This document shows, one piece after another, positions 43,052 to 48,288 of a DNA stretch of 48,288 bases. The notes below the pieces were generated by a model that searched no databases, was not told the DNA's origin, and was given only the letters and a program-made list of their open reading frames with translations. Source of the DNA: an uncultured Phocaeicola sp. (GTDB lineage: Bacteria; Bacteroidota; Bacteroidia; Bacteroidales; Bacteroidaceae); assembly GCA_944320605.1 (NCBI GenBank), contig CALUIE010000012.1:1-48288 (forward strand), given 5' to 3'. Position numbers and translations under genes: made by a program. Position 1 is the first letter of the stretch, and every line of letters starts with the position of its first letter.

Positions 43052-43768
43052 ATGAAAGCATACAAATATATAGCACTAATCATATCAGCCGGAATAATTA
43101 TGAGCGGTTGCGGTATGACCAACACAGCAAAAGGTGGTTTAATAGGTGCCGGAAGCGGTGCAGGATTAGGCGCACTGATAGGAGGACTTGCCGGAAAAGG
43201 TAAAGGAGCCGCAATAGGAGCCGCTGTGGGTGCGGCCGTTGGTACAGGAGCAGGAGTGCTGATTGGTAAAAAGATGGACAAAGCTGCCGAAGAAGCCGCC
43301 AAAATAGATAACGCACAGGTGGAACAGGTAACAGACAACAATGGTCTGCAGGCTGTAAAAGTAACTTTTGCATCAGGAATATTGTTCAGTACAAGCAGTT
43401 CTACATTAAGCACATCAGCTAAAAATTCCTTGACGGATTTCGCCAACAACGTACTCAAACAAAATCCAAATATGGATGTATCAATATATGGATATACAGA
43501 CAATACGGGATGGAGAAATTCAACAGCTTCAGAAAGCATACAGAAAAACATAGAGCTTTCGAAGCAACGCGCGGCAAGCGTATCAGGTTATCTGCTGACA
43601 TGCGGTGTCTCAGGAAATCAGATAAAGACTGTTGAAGGTTTCGGAGAAGAAAATCCTGTTGCCAGCAATGATACTGAAGCCGGAAGACAGGAAAACAGAC
43701 GTGTGGAAATCTATATGTACGCAAGCGAGGAAATGATAAGACAAGCCGAAAACGGTACTCTTCAATAA
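43052..43768 (+). CDS. OmpA-family lipoprotein with glycine-zipper region
   Basis: The protein has 238 residues from ATG 43052. This start gives the signal [20 protein letters not shown] with a lipobox cysteine; an ATG at 43013 would add 13 residues ahead of it. Residues about 25-70 are glycine and alanine rich ([20 protein letters not shown]), a glycine-zipper segment that inserts in membranes. The C-terminal OmpA domain has the peptidoglycan-binding features [21 protein letters not shown] and [12 protein letters not shown]. It probably tethers the outer membrane to peptidoglycan. Similar to YiaD-type proteins. A perfect-arm terminator follows. Confidence 0.9.
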   Translation: MKAYKYIALIISAGIIMSGCGMTNTAKGGLIGAGSGAGLGALIGGLAGKGKGAAIGAAVGAAVGTGAGVLIGKKMDKAAEEAAKIDNAQVEQVTDNNGLQAVKVTFASGILFSTSSSTLSTSAKNSLTDFANNVLKQNPNMDVSIYGYTDNTGWRNSTASESIQKNIELSKQRAASVSGYLLTCGVSGNQIKTVEGFGEENPVASNDTEAGRQENRRVEIYMYASEEMIRQAENGTLQ

Positions 43769-43770
43769 TA

Positions 43771-43814
43771 AAAATAAAAGAGAGTTATCCATGTGGACGA
43801 CTCTCTTTTATTTT
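43771..43814. terminator. Bidirectional terminator overlapping the end of the DUF1460 gene
   Basis: Perfect 15-bp arms AAAATAAAAGAGAGT (43771-43785) and ACTCTCTTTTATTTT (43800-43814) lie between convergent genes. The right arm includes the DUF1460 stop codon. Confidence 0.85.
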
Positions 43815-44662
43815 ACTCGTATAACTCTTATTCCGGTATGTTTTTTTCTGTCTTTAAGATAATTGTATAACGGTAAAGGGTCAATTATAACTTTTCCATG
43901 AAGTGACGACGCATGAAGAAGATGCAGGCGTCCGTCAATCCATATCGCAAAGCCTAAATGAACTACATCAAGACCCGGTAATGCTGTAGTCAATGCAAGG
44001 ATATCTCCATCATTTACCGATAACTCTGATTGTGATGAACAGATAAGTTTTTTGGGGATATAAGGCATTTTATAATTTTTCCACCTTTCCTCTAATTTAC
44101 ACATCTCGTCAACCAGAGAATCATTGTTTTTCAGTTTATTATAAAATCCGGAATGTGTTGTCATATAATTAAGAGAAAAGACTTTTGTACAATATTCACC
44201 AGTCCGAGTTATTTCATTCAATATGCCTTTCTTCTCATTATCATACACCCAATCGGAAAAATAATGGAGACGGGAAGCATAACCCTTTATTATACCATTC
44301 CTGTATCTTATTTTCTTTAATGCCTCTACATAACTTTCATACATGAGACCGGTTTCCAAGGATGCGATGTACATAGCCAGGACTGTCTCGATATATGTAG
44401 TACAATCTAAAGAATCAATACGTACGACAAGGCTTTCTTCATGACCGGAATCCAATGTACCTCCACGGTATGGGACATCAATCAGACTTTTGGCAAAAAA
44501 CATCAATCTTTCACTTTCCGAATGGTAAGACATGTAGGCAGACTTCCTTAACAGACTGTCAATCCGCAAGGAATCTGTCTGTCCGGAAAAGCATATAGCG
44601 ACATTCAACAATGCTCCTGCTAAGGCACAGAATATTCTATTTGACATCATCTTCCGGTTCAC
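43808..44662 (-). CDS. DUF1460 protein (NlpC/P60-type amidase-like), exported
   Basis: The protein has 284 residues with an N-terminal hydrophobic signal. DUF1460 proteins belong to the papain-like NlpC/P60 superfamily. The likely catalytic Cys87 is in DSLDCTTYIETVLA, and the likely catalytic His235 in DVVHLGFAIW, followed by LLHASS. Structurally studied Bacteroides members are thought to be N-acetylmuramoyl-L-alanine amidases for peptidoglycan fragments. Its start overlaps the end of the TRIC-type channel gene by about 26 bp, or by 11-14 bp if an ATG at 44650 or 44647 is used. The overlap indicates translational coupling. Confidence 0.85.
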   Translation of the reverse strand: MNRKMMSNRIFCALAGALLNVAICFSGQTDSLRIDSLLRKSAYMSYHSESERLMFFAKSLIDVPYRGGTLDSGHEESLVVRIDSLDCTTYIETVLAMYIASLETGLMYESYVEALKKIRYRNGIIKGYASRLHYFSDWVYDNEKKGILNEITRTGEYCTKVFSLNYMTTHSGFYNKLKNNDSLVDEMCKLEERWKNYKMPYIPKKLICSSQSELSVNDGDILALTTALPGLDVVHLGFAIWIDGRLHLLHASSLHGKVIIDPLPLYNYLKDRKKHTGIRVIRVK

Positions 44663-45272
44663 CTTTAAGTATCGGTAAAGTAACTTTGTACTTGACAGCT
44701 ATTATTCGCACTATAAAAACCGACGCACCACACGCTATCTGTGACAGATAACTTTCCAATCCTATAAGATAGCAAAGCCATAATACGATACCACCTATAA
44801 CACATGCCATGGCATATATCTCTTTTCTGAATATGAGGGGAATCTCGTTTATGAATACATCACGTATCACTCCTCCGGCAGCTCCGGTTATGCATCCCAT
44901 AATTATCGCCACCCAAAAAGAGTAGCCCAAATCAAGGCTTTTCGTCGCTCCTACTACTGTAAACAGAGCCAGTCCGATACTGTCGAATATAAAAAATGTA
45001 TTGTTTAATTTAATCAGGTATTGGCGGAACAATATAACAAAAAACATTGCCATGCCTGTACATATAAGATACATCGGATCTGTCATCCAGGCAGGAGTGA
45101 CATCAAGAAGTAAGTCACGCAATGTTCCTCCGCCTATGGCAGTGGCAAGACCTACCACGTATGCTCCAAACCAGTCAAAACTTTTGGCTGAAGCTAAACG
45201 GATACCACTTATAGCGAAGGCAAAAGTTCCAATAAAATCAAGTATTTCTACAAAAGACGGAATTTCAAACAT
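44637..45272 (-). CDS. TRIC-type / UPF0126 (YadS-like) membrane channel
   Basis: The protein has 211 residues and seven hydrophobic segments in two related halves. Each half contains a glycine-arginine-aspartate turn: IGGGTLRDLLLD near residue 43 and AAGGVIRDVFINE near 128. This is the prokaryotic trimeric intracellular cation channel family (UPF0126), whose studied members conduct monovalent cations such as K+. Some UPF0126 proteins are linked to glycine transport instead. It starts 26 bp after the DUF3078 gene and overlaps the DUF1460 gene downstream. Confidence 0.9.
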   Translation of the reverse strand: MFEIPSFVEILDFIGTFAFAISGIRLASAKSFDWFGAYVVGLATAIGGGTLRDLLLDVTPAWMTDPMYLICTGMAMFFVILFRQYLIKLNNTFFIFDSIGLALFTVVGATKSLDLGYSFWVAIIMGCITGAAGGVIRDVFINEIPLIFRKEIYAMACVIGGIVLWLCYLIGLESYLSQIACGASVFIVRIIAVKYKVTLPILKGEPEDDVK

Positions 45273-45298
45273 ATCACTTTTATCTCTTTACTTTATAA

Positions 45299-46897
45299 TC
45301 ACCAGGTATAATTCACACCAAAACTAAACAGCTCCTGAAACTGGAAATAACTTTCGTCCGGCTCTTTTGATACTCCATCATCAAATCGTCCGTGCATGAA
45401 CAGTTTGGTTGACAAGTATTTGTTCAATACAAATGTAAACGTATTTTCCCACTCGCTGAATACTTTCTCGTAATTTGTCGTATAAGAGAACTTTGATTCC
45501 CACAAAAGTGAAGGAATTATTTTCCATGTTAGTGTAGCATTAATACGTGAACCTATTTCGTTCTCTTTTTTATGTCCCTCTTTAATATTAAATTTGGTCG
45601 GATCAACATCATCGCTCCTAACACTGTAAAGAGTATAGTTTATAGGGTTAAGAAGTACAGAAAGATTAACCTTGCCATCTTTTGTGTATTTATAGTCCAT
45701 ACCGAGACCGATATTCAATGTAGCAGGAGAGAATAACGCTGAAACCAAATTATCTGAATTTGTTTCATAATTTGAAAAGAACTGTGTCTGGAATTCCGCG
45801 GAAAGCGTATAATACCAGTTCTGGATAGCTTTGTATCCTAATTTCGATGTAAGACGCAACAAGTCATTGTTTGCCTTATATGTATGTACGGTATCCGACG
45901 GAGCCGTAATAAAACCTAATTTCCATTCTAACTTGGTTTCAAACTGGGTTTTCTGCTTATCATCATACTTTATCTGCCAGGTAAAACCCGAAAGTAAGGA
46001 TTTGGTACTCTCACCTCCTTTATACCAGTTTTCAGATATATAGTTTTGGGAGAATTGCAGATAACCGCTTCCTCCATACGTCCAGAAATTAGGTTTCAAG
46101 ACCAGCAAATCAGATCCTTCCATTTGAGTAAAACCTGCATTGTTGTCTATCAGACTGATTATATCATCCTCACGATAAGCCGAAGTCATATCCTCAAGCG
46201 TAAGAAAGTCGAGACTGTCAAGGCTTGCCTCATTTTTCCTTACAAGTTCAGGGTAATTAACATAAAAATCAAGTAATTGCCTGTTTATCCGCTTATCCAG
46301 TTCTGAAGAAATAGACATATCAGGCATTCCTTTCTGAAGAATGGAAACCTTTCTTACAGAATCTTCAACTATAATGTCCTTAGGATACCAGCCAACCAAC
46401 GAAGTGGCTTCTTCAAACGATTTGGAATAATATGTTAATGGTACAACAAATTTATAATAATCAGACTTCATATTTATTTCTGACAGTGACAAATAAATAT
46501 CATCCCATCTGTCTTGTGCAAAATCTGAATATTTCCTGTAATCAGAATATATCTTATTCAACTTAATCACTGACTGTGGAATCACTACAACAGGTTTCTT
46601 CGGAATATGTTTGGATATTGTGTCAGTCTTTTTTGTTACAATAGTATCCGACGAAACCTTTATTATAGAATCCGTTTTCAAAGAATCATTATTAATCAAT
46701 GTATCAGATACAACTTTGAACAATGTTGTATCATTCAACAAGGAATCAATATCTATTATAGAATCAACCTGAACTTGAACAATAGATTGTTTTACCAGAG
46801 AATCCTTTTTAGTATCATCATCAAAAGGAGTACCGGCAAACAAATTTTCAAAGATAAATAAAGATGCCAATAAAAGTAAAGCCGTTAATGTTTTCAT
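45299..46897 (-). CDS. DUF3078 domain outer membrane protein
   Basis: The protein has 532 residues. A signal peptide ends near FENLFAG. Residues about 25-110 are Ser/Thr/Asp-rich low-complexity sequence with repeated valine-aspartate-serine patterns (QVQVDSIIDIDSLLNDTTLF), probably unstructured. From about residue 265 the sequence is beta-barrel-like with SGYLQFSQNYISENWYKGGE, the most conserved DUF3078 block, and ends with the aromatic SFGVNYTW. Function is unknown; outer membrane placement is inferred. It is the first gene of a DUF3078-TRIC-DUF1460 run. Upstream the minus strand has a TATTTTTG element (plus CAAAAATA, 46927-46934). Confidence 0.82.
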   Translation of the reverse strand: MKTLTALLLLASLFIFENLFAGTPFDDDTKKDSLVKQSIVQVQVDSIIDIDSLLNDTTLFKVVSDTLINNDSLKTDSIIKVSSDTIVTKKTDTISKHIPKKPVVVIPQSVIKLNKIYSDYRKYSDFAQDRWDDIYLSLSEINMKSDYYKFVVPLTYYSKSFEEATSLVGWYPKDIIVEDSVRKVSILQKGMPDMSISSELDKRINRQLLDFYVNYPELVRKNEASLDSLDFLTLEDMTSAYREDDIISLIDNNAGFTQMEGSDLLVLKPNFWTYGGSGYLQFSQNYISENWYKGGESTKSLLSGFTWQIKYDDKQKTQFETKLEWKLGFITAPSDTVHTYKANNDLLRLTSKLGYKAIQNWYYTLSAEFQTQFFSNYETNSDNLVSALFSPATLNIGLGMDYKYTKDGKVNLSVLLNPINYTLYSVRSDDVDPTKFNIKEGHKKENEIGSRINATLTWKIIPSLLWESKFSYTTNYEKVFSEWENTFTFVLNKYLSTKLFMHGRFDDGVSKEPDESYFQFQELFSFGVNYTW

Positions 46898-47028
46898 TAT
46901 TTTATTTTTGTGTTATGAATTAACTGCAAAAATACAATATATTTCATTTATAGAATATTAAATACTATGGAAATATGTAATACAAACGAAACTTAAAGCG
47001 GTATTTATAATGTTTTGATAATTTATAC

Positions 47029-47058
47029 CTTGACATTCGGCTTTTTTTTATAATTTTG
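47029..47058 (+). promoter_or_regulatory. Probable pyrG promoter
   Basis: CTTG (47029-47032), 18 nt, then TAATTTTG (47051-47058). The -7 box is a full match, the upstream box is three of four, and the spacing is one short of the usual 19-21. The pyrG start codon lies about 50 bp downstream. Confidence 0.5.
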
Positions 47059-47110
47059 CACACTTGTAGAAATAGTTCTTTTTGAATCAATTTTTTAAAC
47101 ATACATTATT

Positions 47111-48288
47111 GTGGCAGAAACAAAGTACATTTTCGTAACAGGTGGTGTTGCCTCTTCATTAGGTAAAGGTATCATTTCATCTTCAATAGGTAAATTGCTG
47201 CAAGCAAGAGGCTACAGCGTAACTATCCAAAAGTTCGACCCGTACATTAACATTGACCCGGGTACTCTGAATCCGTACGAGCACGGTGAATGCTACGTAA
47301 CTGTTGACGGACATGAAGCCGACCTTGACCTTGGACACTACGAACGCTTCCTTGGCATCCAGACAACAAAGGCTAACAACATTACTACAGGACGTATTTA
47401 CAAAAGCGTAATCGACAAAGAACGTCGCGGTGACTATTTGGGAAAAACTATCCAGATTATCCCTCATATCACTGACGAAATAAAGCGTAACGTTAAATTG
47501 CTCGGTAACAAAAAACAGTTTGATTTCGTTATAACAGAGATTGGTGGTACAGTTGGCGATATCGAATCATTGCCATATCTTGAAAGTATCCGCCAGTTGA
47601 AATGGGAACTTGGCAGAAATGCTTTGTGTGTTCACTTGACATACGTTCCTTATCTTGCCGCCGCAGGCGAGTTAAAGACAAAGCCTACTCAGCACTCAGT
47701 AAAAGAACTTCAGTCTGTAGGTATCCAGCCTGACATTCTTGTATTACGTACAGAACACGAACTGAGCCTTGGATTGAGAAAGAAAGTCGCATTGTTCTGC
47801 AATGTTGACGAAAATGCTGTAATCCAGTCAAAAGACATGCCTACAATCTATGAAGTTCCTCTCCGTATGCAGGAACAGAAACTTGACGTTACAATCTTAG
47901 AAAAGATGGGATTGCCTGTAGGCGAAACCCCAAGTCTTGGTCCTTGGAAAGAATTCCTGAACCGCAGGTACAATGCTACTGAAAAAGTTAGAATCGCATT
48001 GGTAGGCAAATATGATTTGCAGGATGCTTACAAATCAATCCTTGAAGCATTGTCACAGGCCGCTACTTATAATGACCGTAAGGCAGACATTCACTTCGTA
48101 AACAGTGAAAAACTTACTGACGACAACATCGCAGAAGCTCTGAAGGATATGGACGGAGTTATTATCTGCCCGGGATTCGGACAACGCGGTATAGAAGGTA
48201 AGTTTGTGGCTATCAAATATTGCCGTACACACAATGTTCCTACATTCGGTATTTGCCTTGGTATGCAGTGTATGGCTATCGAATTTGC
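47111..48288 (+). CDS. pyrG: CTP synthase, cut off at the window end
   Basis: The first 392 codons are present. A GTG at 47111 is the start, since the chain then reads ETKYIFVTGGVASSLGKGI, the usual N-terminus, and no ATG precedes it in frame. The synthetase domain has the P-loop GGVASSLGKG, QKFDPYINIDPGTLNPYEHG and EIGGTVGDIES. The glutaminase domain has begun, with PGFGQRG and GICLGMQCMA containing the nucleophilic cysteine. The remaining roughly 140 residues are outside the window. The enzyme makes CTP from UTP, ATP and glutamine, the end of the pyrimidine pathway that pyrBI starts. Confidence 0.96.
   Translation, partial: MAETKYIFVTGGVASSLGKGIISSSIGKLLQARGYSVTIQKFDPYINIDPGTLNPYEHGECYVTVDGHEADLDLGHYERFLGIQTTKANNITTGRIYKSVIDKERRGDYLGKTIQIIPHITDEIKRNVKLLGNKKQFDFVITEIGGTVGDIESLPYLESIRQLKWELGRNALCVHLTYVPYLAAAGELKTKPTQHSVKELQSVGIQPDILVLRTEHELSLGLRKKVALFCNVDENAVIQSKDMPTIYEVPLRMQEQKLDVTILEKMGLPVGETPSLGPWKEFLNRRYNATEKVRIALVGKYDLQDAYKSILEALSQAATYNDRKADIHFVNSEKLTDDNIAEALKDMDGVIICPGFGQRGIEGKFVAIKYCRTHNVPTFGICLGMQCMAIEF

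Overview
The window is a piece of a Bacteroidales chromosome, probably from the Bacteroides/Phocaeicola/Prevotella group. The supporting signs are type III glutamine synthetase, a tandem pair of S46 dipeptidyl-peptidases, DUF5020, DUF4136, DUF4251, DUF4369, DUF1460 and DUF3078 proteins, a HU-HIG-type histone-like protein, near absence of Shine-Dalgarno sequences, and Bacteroidota promoters (TTTG near -33, TAnnTTTG near -7). Species cannot be fixed by reading alone. Both ends are cut inside genes: an AAA-ATPase-like/PD-(D/E)XK protein at the left and CTP synthase pyrG at the right. I saw no rRNA, tRNA, transposase, integrase or CRISPR array.

Layout. 1-7.3 kb: a membrane-anchored AraC regulator, a Tsx-like outer membrane protein paired with an NCS2 purine permease, a GH29-like glycoside hydrolase, and serB. 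7.3-13 kb: TspO, type III glutamine synthetase, dapL, a YitT membrane protein and a Crp/Fnr regulator (nitrogen, amino-acid and lysine/peptidoglycan metabolism). 13-16 kb: small envelope proteins and lipoproteins. 16-22.8 kb: a DPP7/DPP11 peptidase pair and PBP1A. 22.8-35.2 kb: an accessory island. 35.4-48.3 kb: HU-like protein, alpha-L-rhamnosidase, pyrBI with a flavin reductase and outer membrane protein, glyA, an OmpA protein, a DUF3078-TRIC-DUF1460 cluster and pyrG.

The island looks like a defence locus on the minus strand. In transcription order it encodes a PLD-nuclease/SNF2-type helicase, a RhuM protein, a large Eco57I-type adenine methyltransferase with a possible N-terminal nuclease, a HEPN-motif protein, a TIR protein, a GIY-YIG-like protein, the broken end of a DUF1016 (YhcG) nuclease, a 59-residue coiled-coil remnant, and an Abi_2 (AbiD/F) protein with a HEPN motif. 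The first five genes are overlapping or tightly packed, so they probably form one operon joining a restriction-modification-like core to two likely abortive-infection effectors. Base composition drops sharply just after the methyltransferase catalytic motif. This suggests that its target-recognition half and the downstream effectors were exchanged together.

Three intergenic regions carry short repeats phased at about one or two DNA turns: 22-bp units at 7129-7216, 11-bp units at 23036-23198 and 21-bp units at 35294-35356. All are built from roughly 11-bp motifs in both orientations, but their sequences differ. A possible small RNA lies beside the second array.
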